A stretch of DNA of 64,000 bases. It comes from Temperatibacter sp965603205 (GTDB taxonomy: Bacteria; Pseudomonadota; Alphaproteobacteria; Sphingomonadales; Kordiimonadaceae). Below the pieces are notes generated by a model, which worked only from the letters and a program-made list of their open reading frames with translations, made no database searches and was not told the DNA's origin. The number at the start of each line of letters is the position of its first letter. The stretch's first letter is position 1. Where the stretch lies: NCBI GenBank assembly GCA_965603205.1, contig CBFDCC010000004.1:124001-188000 (forward strand), in the 5' to 3' direction. The translations under genes were made by a program, and so were the position numbers. Positions 35,328 to 43,910 of this stretch are shown piece by piece.

Positions 35328-35720
35328 ATGACTGCTAAAATAGCTGATTCGCCAAGCACGTCACAAGGCGCTAATAATGCAGGTCCACTAGATGCCGCCA
35401 AGGCACGCCTGACACTAGCGATGCGCAAATTATCAGAAGGCACTGTAGCTAGTAAAGAGCTAGCAACTGCCGCCGTTGAGACTGTCCGTGAGAAAACAAT
35501 TCTCGCAGAGCGCGTTAGTCAATTAGAGGATGAGAACAGAGGCCTTCATGATCAAATAGCTAGCCTGACACTCGCAGCAGAGGCCGTAGACGGTGACAAG
35601 CTGATTGCTGATAATGGCGCACTTAAAAAACAAGTGGCCGATTTAGAGCGTGATAAGCTGGCCATGACCAAACGGCTTGATGATACCATCGCCAAACTTG
35701 AAATTCTTTTAGAAGCGTAG
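35328..35720 (+). CDS. DUF4164-like coiled-coil protein
   Basis: A 130-residue protein with a disordered start and a long coiled coil from about residue 50 (heptad pattern through RVSQLEDENRGLHDQIASL and ADLERDKLAMTKRLDDTIAK to the C-terminus). It is found next to zapA in alphaproteobacteria and this position suggests a cell division role, which is inference. It is followed by the zapA leader frame and zapA, probably as one operon. Confidence 0.75.
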   Translation: MTAKIADSPSTSQGANNAGPLDAAKARLTLAMRKLSEGTVASKELATAAVETVREKTILAERVSQLEDENRGLHDQIASLTLAAEAVDGDKLIADNGALKKQVADLERDKLAMTKRLDDTIAKLEILLEA

Positions 35721-35731
35721 GAACAGATATT

Positions 35732-35812
35732 ATGGCTCAAATAATGGTAGATGTTACCAAAGAGAAAACAGCCCGCGACCAAAAGCCGTCGCATTTCAAG
35801 GGAAAGATATAA
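35732..35812 (+). CDS. 26-residue zapA leader reading frame created by partial duplication
   Basis: An ATG with GGAAC upstream starts a 26-codon frame whose first eight residues, MAQIMVDV, are identical to the ZapA start, and whose TAA lies one base before the ZapA ATG. About 23 of the first 26 bases match the zapA start, and the upstream GGAA(C)AGATAT stretch is also similar. It looks like a tandem duplication of the zapA ribosome binding site and first codons that now forms a leader peptide or decoy start. Whether it is translated is unknown. Confidence 0.5.
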   Translation: MAQIMVDVTKEKTARDQKPSHFKGKI

Positions 35813-35813
35813 C

Positions 35814-36131
35814 ATGGCTCAGATAATGGTAGATGTAGCGGGCAAGCAGTATCCACTAGCTTGCGCTGACGGCGGTGAAGACCATTTGCGTGAACTTGTT
35901 ACCTATGTGGATAACAAAGCCAAGGAATTAACAGGCAAGCTGGGTAAAATCAGCGAAAGCCGCCTGCTACTAATGGTCGCTGTGGTCATCGCTGACGAAT
36001 TACAAGACTCTGCCGCAGCAGGAGGCCACACAGGCCCACTATCAGGCATGGCCGAAGAAGAAGTCGCCGCCATCATTAATAAAATAGCTGGTAATGTAGA
36101 GGTCATCGCTGAGGATTTAGCGAAGGTTTAA
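35814..36131 (+). CDS. zapA: Cell division protein ZapA
   Basis: A 105-residue FtsZ-ring stabiliser. The sequence starts MAQIMVDVAGKQYPLACADG, followed by GEDHLRELVTYVDNKAKEL and the helix KISESRLLLMVAVVIADEL, which fits the ZapA dimer fold; the C-terminus forms the tetrameric coiled coil. The ATG at 35814 has GGGAAAG upstream, and a longer in-frame extension to 35751 runs through the duplicated leader. In many relatives 6S RNA follows zapA; here only about 75 bases precede a terminator. Confidence 0.92.
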   Translation: MAQIMVDVAGKQYPLACADGGEDHLRELVTYVDNKAKELTGKLGKISESRLLLMVAVVIADELQDSAAAGGHTGPLSGMAEEEVAAIINKIAGNVEVIAEDLAKV

Positions 36132-36205
36132 TATTTTAACCCTACCCCCTTGCATCCGTCACCCTGAAGAAGATTAGGCATCCTTGTAGCCTACAACACA
36201 GCCAC

Positions 36206-36238
36206 AAAAAAAGGACCGCCTCAAAAGGCAGTCCTTTT
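36206..36238. terminator. Bidirectional terminator between zapA and rpmE
   Basis: AAAAGGACCGCCT and AGGCAGTCCTTTT pair (one mismatch) with A and T runs on both sides, so it can serve both convergent genes. Confidence 0.85.
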
Positions 36239-36262
36239 AAAAACCAACGTAAATTGGTTAAA

Positions 36263-36487
36263 TTATTTTTTAAGACCGAATGAACCGAAGCGCTTCTTAA
36301 AGCGAGCCACTTGGCCGCCTTCCATAGCAACACGGGTTCCGCCAGTCCACGCAGGGTGCACTTTAGGATCGATCTCTAGAGTCATTGTATCGCCTTCTTT
36401 GCCCCAAGTAGAGCGTGTTTCAAAAGTCGATCCGTCTGACATAACCACGTTAATGGTGTGGTAGTCTGGGTGTATATCTTGTTTCAT
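36263..36487 (-). CDS. rpmE: 50S ribosomal protein bL31
   Basis: A 74-residue ribosomal protein from the ATG at 36487 (MKQDIHPDYHTINVVMSDGS), preceded by GGAGAAG. It lacks the zinc-binding CxxC motif; this cysteine-free version of similar length is usual in alphaproteobacteria. RSTWGKEGDTMTLEID and HPAWTGGTR are conserved. It diverges from the ABC exporter gene. Confidence 0.96.
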   Translation of the reverse strand: MKQDIHPDYHTINVVMSDGSTFETRSTWGKEGDTMTLEIDPKVHPAWTGGTRVAMEGGQVARFKKRFGSFGLKK

Positions 36488-36682
36488 GGTTATCTTCTCC
36501 AAATTTGTGCGTGATTTAACCCATCATTTACTCTTTGGCAAGCACTGAATTAACTTTTTGACAAAATAAGGTAAAAAACATCAGTAACATCACTACTATT
36601 GTCAAAGATAAGCAAATCAACCATTGGAAATTCAAGAACTGTCGCCTATATGGTAGGAAAGAACATATATAAAGGCAACCAG

Positions 36683-38500
36683 ATGGCGACGGATACGCAG
36701 AAATCAGAGAATCAGAGAAATAATCAAGAAAATAGATCATCCCGCGAGGAAATCCCAAAGGGAAAATTGCGAAATCTAAAGACCTTGTGGAGCTTCATGC
36801 TGCCTTATAAATTGCAGATGATTTTAGCTCTCTTCTTTTTGCTTATTGGCGCGGCGAGTGTTCTTATCATTCCAACGGCCTTTCAAGGCATCGTCGATCA
36901 AGGGTTTTCGTCATCTGACGCTAGTAAAGTAGATGATTATTTCGAAATATTTATGATCATCGTCAGTGTAATGGCCCTATCAACGGCTATGCGCTTTTAT
37001 TTTGTCACATGGATCGGCGAACGTGTCGTTGCTGATATTAGAACAGCCATCTATAGCCGCCTCATCACGCTGTCTCCTGAATTTTTTGAGGCAAACCCAC
37101 CTGGCAACATCGTATCGCGCTTAACGGCTGATACAACGCTTGTGCAAAGCATTGTAGGGTCCAGTGTGTCTATATGGCTACGAAACCTCATTGTCGCTTT
37201 TGCTGGTACCATCTGGTTATTCACGCAGTCACCAAAATTAATGATCTCTATAGCCATCGGCGTGCCGCTCGCCATTATCCTTATTGTGCTTGTCGGTAGA
37301 CGGGTACGCAAACTTGCCCGTTACAGTCAGGACCGCGTAGCTGATGTGGGCGCACAGGCCAGCGAAACATTGCAGGCTTTAAATGTTGTCCAAGCCTTCA
37401 CCAGAGAAACAACTGAGATAAGTCGTTTTAGCGGCCGGGTAGAAGAAGCATTCACTGCTGCCAAACGCCGCTTTAAAGTACGCGCTCTACTAACTGCCGT
37501 TGTTATCTTCATGATCTTCAGTTCCATTGCTATGGTGCTACTCAATGGCGCACAGGATGTTATTAACGACACCATGACAGGCGGCGAGATGCTAGCCTTT
37601 ATTATGCGCAGCGTTATCGTCGCTGCGGCATTTGGCGCGCTATCAGAGGTATATAGCGACCTACAACGCGCCGCAGGGTCGGCGGGCAGGTTAGCTGAAC
37701 TATTAAATGAGGAAGCTAAAATAAAGGCGCCAGCTAATCCAATAACTATGCCTGATACAGTGAGTGGTGCCGTCACTTTTGATCATGTGAATTTCTCCTA
37801 TCCGTCCAAACCCGATATAAAAGCTCTAGCTGATTTTAACCTAAGCGTAAAAGCTGGCGAGACTGTTGCGCTGGTTGGACCATCAGGCGCAGGTAAATCT
37901 ACTGTGTTTCAATTACTGTTGCGGTTTTACGACCCACAAAGCGGCAATGTAAAACTAGATGATACGGACATTAAATTAACGGACCCCAGCGATTTCAGGG
38001 GGCATCTATCTCTCGTACCGCAAGAGACAATTATATTTGCTGATACTGTCGCTGAAAATATACGCTATGGACGCCTTGAAGCCACGGATGATGAAATCCG
38101 TAGTGCAGCCGAGAGCGCTGCTGCGCTTGATTTTATTGAACGCACCCCAGAAGGGTTTGATGCATTTCTTGGTGAACGCGGCACAAGGCTGTCGGGCGGT
38201 CAACGTCAACGCTTAGCCATCGCTCGCGCCATTCTACGCGACGCGCCCATCTTATTATTAGATGAGGCAACAAGCGCGCTTGACGCAGAGAGCGAAGCTA
38301 AGGTGCAAACGGCACTTGATCACCTAATGGAGGGGCGCACGACCATCGTCATCGCTCACCGCCTAGCAACTGTCAAAAAAGCAGACCGTATCATCGTCAT
38401 GGATGAAGGGCGTATTGTAGCGGAAGGAAGCCATGATGAGCTTGTCAGCCAAGATGGCTTATACAAACGCTTAGCGTCTCTGCAATTTGGTCAAAATTGA
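36683..38500 (+). CDS. ABC exporter, fused permease-ATPase (MsbA-like)
   Basis: A 605-residue half transporter from the ATG at 36683 (MATDTQKSENQ), preceded by AAAGG; an upstream in-frame start at 36599 has no site. Six membrane helices occur between about residues 50 and 325 with the coupling-helix motif GERVVADIRTAIYSRL. The ATPase has Walker A GPSGAGKST, signature LSGGQRQRLAIARAI and Walker B ILLLDEATSALD. It may export a lipid or drug; family members include MsbA-type flippases. Confidence 0.94.
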   Translation: MATDTQKSENQRNNQENRSSREEIPKGKLRNLKTLWSFMLPYKLQMILALFFLLIGAASVLIIPTAFQGIVDQGFSSSDASKVDDYFEIFMIIVSVMALSTAMRFYFVTWIGERVVADIRTAIYSRLITLSPEFFEANPPGNIVSRLTADTTLVQSIVGSSVSIWLRNLIVAFAGTIWLFTQSPKLMISIAIGVPLAIILIVLVGRRVRKLARYSQDRVADVGAQASETLQALNVVQAFTRETTEISRFSGRVEEAFTAAKRRFKVRALLTAVVIFMIFSSIAMVLLNGAQDVINDTMTGGEMLAFIMRSVIVAAAFGALSEVYSDLQRAAGSAGRLAELLNEEAKIKAPANPITMPDTVSGAVTFDHVNFSYPSKPDIKALADFNLSVKAGETVALVGPSGAGKSTVFQLLLRFYDPQSGNVKLDDTDIKLTDPSDFRGHLSLVPQETIIFADTVAENIRYGRLEATDDEIRSAAESAAALDFIERTPEGFDAFLGERGTRLSGGQRQRLAIARAILRDAPILLLDEATSALDAESEAKVQTALDHLMEGRTTIVIAHRLATVKKADRIIVMDEGRIVAEGSHDELVSQDGLYKRLASLQFGQN

Positions 38501-38722
38501 TATTAAAACACTGGAATATAAACACTATATTTACTGGGTAAATGAGTCTGTTTTTATAAACTAATTCACTAAGAATATTCACGCACCATAAAAGCAATAA
38601 ACATGGTTAACAAATTATTAATTTTTACTTGCATCATCATCAAATTATCGGTAAGCACAACATAAGCTCTACGTATCAACAGATATAAGCGGGACTAGGC
38701 GTAAAGCAACCAGCAGGGAATA
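38501..38722. other. A/T-rich intergenic stretch after the ABC exporter
   Basis: About 220 bases of high A+T content. I see no terminator, repeat or credible gene in it; the 29-codon frame begins at its right end. Confidence 0.5.
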
Positions 38723-38812
38723 ATGGTGTTTAAAAAAATAGATCCAATTTATATAGTGATAGCTATCGTCATAATCGCTGGCGTAGTCGCTCTTATCTTA
38801 CCCGCAGTATAA
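38723..38812 (+). CDS. 29-residue single-helix membrane peptide (candidate)
   Basis: An ATG with AGGGA four to five bases upstream opens a 29-codon frame: MVFKKIDPIYIVIAIVIIAG then VVALILPAV. Residues 10-29 form one very hydrophobic helix. The frame, ribosome binding site and composition fit a small membrane protein, but the frame is short and similar runs can arise by chance in A/T-rich DNA. Confidence 0.45.
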   Translation: MVFKKIDPIYIVIAIVIIAGVVALILPAV

Positions 38813-38874
38813 ACGGTACTTAGTTGAGTTTCAGCTCTCCCCAACGACACCAGTTATTTGATATATAGCATATA

Positions 38875-39399
38875 TTAACTCAAACTATGGAGTTGTTGGT
38901 TTTGTTTCTCCCTTATAAAAACGGGTAAATCATTTGCTGATGCAGATACAGGAATTTGGTAGAACATATCTCCTACGAATCCTCGATGGTAAGTACCATG
39001 ATTAACAATATGTTGAAGAATTTCCAGTCGAGTCATTGAGCCCTTACTCCCGTCTACAAAAGTAAAGGGGACCACTTCATAAAGAGAGGTGTTTGACAGA
39101 GCCGCTGTATAAGAAACATACCAAGAGTCCATTGTTTTTTGGATATCCCAAAGCTCTATTAATGAGGGATGACTTAGGGTGTTTCTTTCTGCATAGCCGT
39201 GTTGCTTACCCGTTAAATGGGCTTTGAAAATATCATCAATAACGTAAACATGATTTAGTGTATTCACTATAGATTTAAATCGAGTGGGCCTTTTTTTCAG
39301 GACTTCTTTTTCTGACAAACCTAATGCAGTCGAGAAAGTTAATTGATTAGCCCATGCCTTATAATCAATAAGCATTTTGATGTTGGTCAATAAATCCAT
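38875..39399 (-). CDS. DinB family protein
   Basis: A 174-residue four-helix-bundle protein. Conserved histidines in TLNHVYVIDDIF and in QHIVNHGTYHRGFVGDM match the DinB metal triad (H...H-x3-H). The DinB/YfiT group includes thiol-dependent transferases such as bacillithiol S-transferases, but substrate cannot be assigned. Preceded by GGAGAAG. Confidence 0.88.
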   Translation of the reverse strand: MDLLTNIKMLIDYKAWANQLTFSTALGLSEKEVLKKRPTRFKSIVNTLNHVYVIDDIFKAHLTGKQHGYAERNTLSHPSLIELWDIQKTMDSWYVSYTAALSNTSLYEVVPFTFVDGSKGSMTRLEILQHIVNHGTYHRGFVGDMFYQIPVSASANDLPVFIREKQNQQLHSLS

Positions 39400-39555
39400 A
39401 TTGGCTTCTCCTTAAAATGTAACAGATGATAAAATGAATATCAGTAACTATATATTTATTTTAAAATGTGCAGTGTGATAGTGTCCTATTATGGCACTGT
39501 GTTGTAGATGGCCTGCTTATTCAAAACTTAAAAAGTGGATTTTTGAAACTTGCTT

Positions 39556-39591
39556 GCTGATGCGATAAAGTTCTAATCGCACCCCATCAGC
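39556..39591. other. Imperfect hairpin between the DinB and MotB-like genes
   Basis: GCTGATG-CGAT pairs with ATCG-CATCAGC, the right arm being interrupted by a five-base bulge. No U-run follows on either strand, so function is unclear; it is in the only 245-base gap here. Confidence 0.4.
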
Positions 39592-39644
39592 TCTGTATGG
39601 CGGCTATAAGTAAGTGGCACTGTAAAACAAGGGGCATATCACTA

Positions 39645-40739
39645 TTAGCGTTGAGTTAACCGCATTTCAATACGCCTATTTTTGGCATAAGCTATGCTGT
39701 TTTCGCCTTGATCAAGGGGTTGATATTCGCCAAAGCCTGTTGCGGCCAAATGTTTCGCGTCAACACCAGAGGCAATTAAAAACTCAACAACTGATATTGC
39801 ACGTGCTGCTGACAATTCCCAATTATTGCGGAACTTAGCATTAGAAATTGGCAATTTATCCGTATGGCCATCAACGCGTAATATCCACTGAACATCCGTT
39901 GGAATAGCCCGACTGATCTCTAGTAATGTTTCTGCAAATTTTCCCATCTCAGCACGACCAACAGGGCCAAGCTCTGCACTGGCACTACCAAAGAGAAGCT
40001 CAGAAGCAAAAACAAATCTATCACCCTCAATGCGAATTTCAGGGCGTTCTGACAACACCTCTTTCAGGCGACCAAAAAACTCACTGCGATAGCCTGCTAA
40101 CTCTTCTACCTTGCTAGCCAGTGCGCGATTTAAGCGCTTGCCCATATCGACAATCACAGCTTGATTACGACGATCCTTGTCTTCGCTAACTTGCAGTGCT
40201 GATTCAAGGCGTGAGAGTTGAGCCCGCAGCGCTGAGACACTCTGCTCTAGCATGGCAACTTCAGCTCTAGCCCGCTCAGATAAAATCTGCTCCTCACTCA
40301 AGGCTTGAGATATCACTTTATCTTTTATAATAAGCGCGGATAATTGCTTGCTTATATCTGCCTCATTTTCAGCAAGTTCAGTTACTCTCTCTTGGCTTAA
40401 GGTCAAGGCATTGCGCGTTGTCATTAAACTTTCTTCTAATGTATCACGATCAGCATTTGCGGCATTTAACGATGATGACAATGTGGCGATATTGCCACGA
40501 AGCTCTGTATTAGCGCTGCGCTCTACCTTTAACAAATCACCAAGTTCAGCAACTTTGCTACGCAGTTCCACAAGCGCTTCTTCGCGACCTGACAATACTT
40601 TTCCAAGAAAAAACTGGGCCAGCACAAACATAGACAAAAGGAATATAATTACCAGCAGCAGAGACGATAAGGCATCAACAAAACCCGGCCAGCTATTGTC
40701 GCTGCCCTGCCCGCCCATACGTCTGCGTGCACCTATCAT
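39645..40739 (-). CDS. MotB/OmpA-like peptidoglycan-binding protein
   Basis: A 364-residue protein: one N-terminal membrane helix (SWPGFVDALSSLLLVIIFLL) with Asp22 at the position of the MotB/ZorB ion-carrying aspartate, a long coiled coil from about 50-195, and a C-terminal OmpA domain (RVDGHTDKLPISN, NWELSAARAISVVEFL, GFGEYQP). Start overlaps the upstream ExbB-like stop by 4 nt. The pair looks like an ion-driven stator anchored to peptidoglycan. Confidence 0.9.
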   Translation of the reverse strand: MIGARRRMGGQGSDNSWPGFVDALSSLLLVIIFLLSMFVLAQFFLGKVLSGREEALVELRSKVAELGDLLKVERSANTELRGNIATLSSSLNAANADRDTLEESLMTTRNALTLSQERVTELAENEADISKQLSALIIKDKVISQALSEEQILSERARAEVAMLEQSVSALRAQLSRLESALQVSEDKDRRNQAVIVDMGKRLNRALASKVEELAGYRSEFFGRLKEVLSERPEIRIEGDRFVFASELLFGSASAELGPVGRAEMGKFAETLLEISRAIPTDVQWILRVDGHTDKLPISNAKFRNNWELSAARAISVVEFLIASGVDAKHLAATGFGEYQPLDQGENSIAYAKNRRIEMRLTQR

Positions 40740-41989
40740 GTATCAGCCTTACCGCTTTTAATGAAATCAGGTGTGGCACTTGTCTTACCTTTAGCTGAGG
40801 TACTTGCTGCACTTTTACTAGCGTCCATACCCGCCGCGATCGTGCGTGAAATCAATTTTAGCTCACTGCGCAACTCTTCAACCATAGCATCACTGCTACG
40901 GGATTGTTCCTCTATGAGGCGTTTCAGGCCCACATCAATATTACTGAGATGCTTGCGGGACGCGTCATCAATAGCTGGTGCTGGCACTTTATCTTGAACA
41001 GCTAATTTTTCAATTGCAGCGACAATAGCCTTGCTTGATTCATCTACCTGATGACCTGCTTGATGGCCGGCATTATCTTGGCTAGCCATTTTATCACTTA
41101 AGCTACTAATAGCCTCTGCCACGCCCTGCATAGCATCATTAAGCGATCTACTATCCTCGTCACTGCGTTTTAATGTCCGACTAAGCCTCTCGATGCCATC
41201 AGCGGTTTGTTCCATCAGTGCAGTCGTATAAGCACTGGGGCTTGCCATAGCTGCGCCTCCACCACCTCCCACATCTTCACCCCGCGATAGATTGGTGACA
41301 GAAGACAACCAATCCTCAACATCATTATAAAACCGTGTTTGCGCTTGTGATGCCTGCAAATCCATAAAACCAAGAACTAATGAGCCAGCTAGGCCGAATA
41401 GAGAACTAGAAAAGGCCGTCCCCATACCCGACAATGGTGCTTGCAAGCCTTTTTTTAATTCATCAAACATTAATGCAATATCACTACCGTCAACCGTGAG
41501 ACTATTAATAGTTTGTCCAATAGCGCCAATAGTACCAAGCAAGCCCCAGAAAGTACCAAGAAGCCCTAGGAATATTAACAAACCTGTGAAATAGCGGCTA
41601 ATTTCACGACTTTCCTCTAGGCGTGAGGCAATGCCATCGAGCACGGAGCGTGTTGAAAGGGCTGACAGTCGCATCCGCTCACCCCCTTGCCCCATAAGCA
41701 TTGGCGCTGCTGCTGCCATTAACCTTGGTGCCTGAGCACCTAAATTTGCGCTTGTTATATCGCTATCATTTTCTTTAAAATTTTTGATCCATTCGATCTC
41801 TGGGGTAAGATCAATAACCCGACGCAGCGCGTAAAAAACACCAGCAACAAGCATCGCAACAATAGAACCATTGAGAAATATATTCGCCATAAATGCCGTA
41901 GCTAATTGATGCTTTAAAAATATAGCCATCACAAGCACCAGCACAATAAAGACCAGCATACGTATTAAATAGCGTTGCGGCATTTTCAT
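40736..41989 (-). CDS. MotA/TolQ/ExbB-like proton-channel protein
   Basis: A 417-residue membrane protein with four likely helices (about 9-28, 34-53, 135-158 and 185-210). TM3 and TM4 resemble ExbB/TolQ (LLIFLGLLGTFWGLLGTIGA and LQAPLSGMGTAFSSSLFGLA). A 190-residue tail with coiled coils follows (KHLSNIDVGLKRLIEEQSRS). Architecture matches ZorA-type long-tail MotA homologues; the partner is the MotB-like gene overlapping by 4 nt. Confidence 0.88.
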   Translation of the reverse strand: MKMPQRYLIRMLVFIVLVLVMAIFLKHQLATAFMANIFLNGSIVAMLVAGVFYALRRVIDLTPEIEWIKNFKENDSDITSANLGAQAPRLMAAAAPMLMGQGGERMRLSALSTRSVLDGIASRLEESREISRYFTGLLIFLGLLGTFWGLLGTIGAIGQTINSLTVDGSDIALMFDELKKGLQAPLSGMGTAFSSSLFGLAGSLVLGFMDLQASQAQTRFYNDVEDWLSSVTNLSRGEDVGGGGGAAMASPSAYTTALMEQTADGIERLSRTLKRSDEDSRSLNDAMQGVAEAISSLSDKMASQDNAGHQAGHQVDESSKAIVAAIEKLAVQDKVPAPAIDDASRKHLSNIDVGLKRLIEEQSRSSDAMVEELRSELKLISRTIAAGMDASKSAASTSAKGKTSATPDFIKSGKADT

Positions 41990-42087
41990 TATAACGTTCC
42001 CTTACCCAATTACTGCTTATAGACTACACTTTAAAGGCTAGATTGTGACAAACAATAGGCAAATACAATTATTTTTAATATTGGAGT

Positions 42088-43791
42088 CTATTTCTGCACC
42101 CAAAACTGCATCATTCCCGAAAACATATCAGGGGTTTCTTTATCCAATAGTTCCCAATTACTTAGATTAGTTTGAGCCTCATCCTCAGGAAAACGACTTG
42201 CATACTGGTTAACATAATCACCTGAAGTAAAATGAAACCCAACAAAATTTAAGGGTTGATCCTCTAGCAGGTTTTGTAATTGAAGGGGTGTATACGTTAT
42301 TTCATGCCTATTAAATACATAATCATGCAAACCACTCACTGAATAAAAATCACGGGTTTTTTCAATAGATTTAATCTTATGACCCTCGGGCAGTGACCTG
42401 AGCGCCTGCCTAAATTGACGGATGCCATTTATATCGTCGCCAATAGAATGTTCCTTAATATAGGCATGCGATGCAACCACATCTCGCCTAGCTCTAGTAC
42501 TATAAAGCGCCAGCATCACAAACCCACCAGGTCGCAGTATCTTTGATAGCACTGTTAAGCCTTCTTGTGGGTCGCGCATATGATGCAGGACACCCGTACA
42601 GATGATGACGTCAAACTGAGCATTTAAGCTTTCTAATTCTAATATATCAGCCTGAGCAAATTCTATCTCATTCAGGTCAAATTCACGCGCCTTGCGTTTG
42701 GCATAAGCTAGGCTACTTTTGCTTAAATCGATGCTCAAAACTTTCTTAGTCTCAAAACCAGACGTTATCTGAACCACTTGAATACCAGTCCCCCCGCCAG
42801 CAAAAAGCAATTCGACAGGCTGCTGTATAGTGCACTCCACATTTGGATAGGCCTGTCTTATATAGTCGGGAAAGGCAATTTTATCTTGTAGCCTTGTCGC
42901 TTGCCATCTGGGGTAAGGATATTGTTCATATTGATCACGCATCATGGCGGAAAATTCATTTTTCATCGGTGTAATCGTTGGTATTTGACGGGCTATTTCC
43001 TGCTCACTTTGAGGCAAAGATATATGTTGGTCATAAAAATATTGCTGTAACGCGGACCAAAGCTCGTATCCTTTTATGGAGTCTGACTTTAAGCCGCCAA
43101 AGGCTTGGAAAAGGGGGGTGTAACAGCCGACGATAGTCAGCGCAATAGGCTCATCCAGTGAAGGACTTTCCTTTAAGAGGCCTACTAATGCCTGCACCAA
43201 TGTTAATTCGTCATCCTGCGTGTCAAAAATATATTCTGTGTTCAAAGACTGACAGGCCTGCGCTGCAAGAAAGTCCGCATATTTAGCAAAGACAGCACCG
43301 CCTACGCCTCCCTCTTGGAATAGCTCTTGAAGAAAGAACATCCGCAATGATGTGAGTATATATTCAATGCGCTTTGAGATTAGAGTAATGCGCGATAAGG
43401 AAAATAAGAAGAGAGGGTCCAGCAAAAAGGCATCAAATATCTCAGATTCTAATAATTCCTTTATAGAATTATGATCCCCCGTCATTAAAACAGCTTCTAG
43501 GTTAAGCGTTACCTCATGATCTTCGAATTGATTATCCATGACCATGGCATAAGCTTGTAGATCATGCTTGTTAGTGGCGGCAAATTCCAAGAGTAACTTT
43601 GAGATAATAGCTGGCAATTGATAACCACTGGTACAAGATAGAACACGTAATACACCACGTTGGATATCAGGATGATTAGGTAGCAATGCAAAGGCTTCAA
43701 GTAAAAGACCAAGGCTCTGACCATAAGCGCCACCATCAAGATTTGATATACCTTGCTTATATAGTTTTAATGCTTGATCTTTTGATGTCAC
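42088..43791 (-). CDS. Large class I methyltransferase with N-terminal helical repeat domain
   Basis: A 567-residue protein with a GTG start (43791) preceded by GGGTGAG. Residues 1-270 are helical and TPR-like at the start (DQALKLYKQGISNLDGGAYG). Residues about 310-450 form a Rossmann methyltransferase: VELLFAGGGTGIQVVQI (motif I), VLSIDLS, then FDVIICTGVLHHMRDPQEG and LRPGGFVMLAL. The role is unknown; it interrupts the run from suhB to the MotA-like gene. Confidence 0.85.
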   Translation of the reverse strand: MTSKDQALKLYKQGISNLDGGAYGQSLGLLLEAFALLPNHPDIQRGVLRVLSCTSGYQLPAIISKLLLEFAATNKHDLQAYAMVMDNQFEDHEVTLNLEAVLMTGDHNSIKELLESEIFDAFLLDPLFLFSLSRITLISKRIEYILTSLRMFFLQELFQEGGVGGAVFAKYADFLAAQACQSLNTEYIFDTQDDELTLVQALVGLLKESPSLDEPIALTIVGCYTPLFQAFGGLKSDSIKGYELWSALQQYFYDQHISLPQSEQEIARQIPTITPMKNEFSAMMRDQYEQYPYPRWQATRLQDKIAFPDYIRQAYPNVECTIQQPVELLFAGGGTGIQVVQITSGFETKKVLSIDLSKSSLAYAKRKAREFDLNEIEFAQADILELESLNAQFDVIICTGVLHHMRDPQEGLTVLSKILRPGGFVMLALYSTRARRDVVASHAYIKEHSIGDDINGIRQFRQALRSLPEGHKIKSIEKTRDFYSVSGLHDYVFNRHEITYTPLQLQNLLEDQPLNFVGFHFTSGDYVNQYASRFPEDEAQTNLSNWELLDKETPDMFSGMMQFWVQK

Positions 43792-43853
43792 CTATCTCAC
43801 CCCTATAAAAACAATATATGGCAGGTAAAGGCAACAGTTGTAAATACCCATAG

Positions 43854-43885
43854 AAAAAAGGCGGACCACATTAGTGACCCGCCCT
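43854..43885 (-). terminator. Rho-independent terminator after suhB
   Basis: On the minus strand GGCGGGTCAC and GTGGTCCGCC pair around TAAT and are followed by TTTTTTCT, about 25 nt beyond the suhB stop. Confidence 0.88.
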
Positions 43886-43910
43886 ATTTTTTACTGAAGA
43901 TTATTATGCA

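Noticed and set aside
36132..36205. 6S RNA (ssrS), which often follows zapA.
   Set aside because: Only about 75 bases lie between the zapA stop and the terminator, too short for the 160-200-base RNA, and no typical central bubble is visible.
39645..41989. A full Zorya defence system.
   Set aside because: Only the ZorA/ZorB-like pair is present; no helicase, nuclease or ZorC/D/E neighbour in either direction, and the context is housekeeping.
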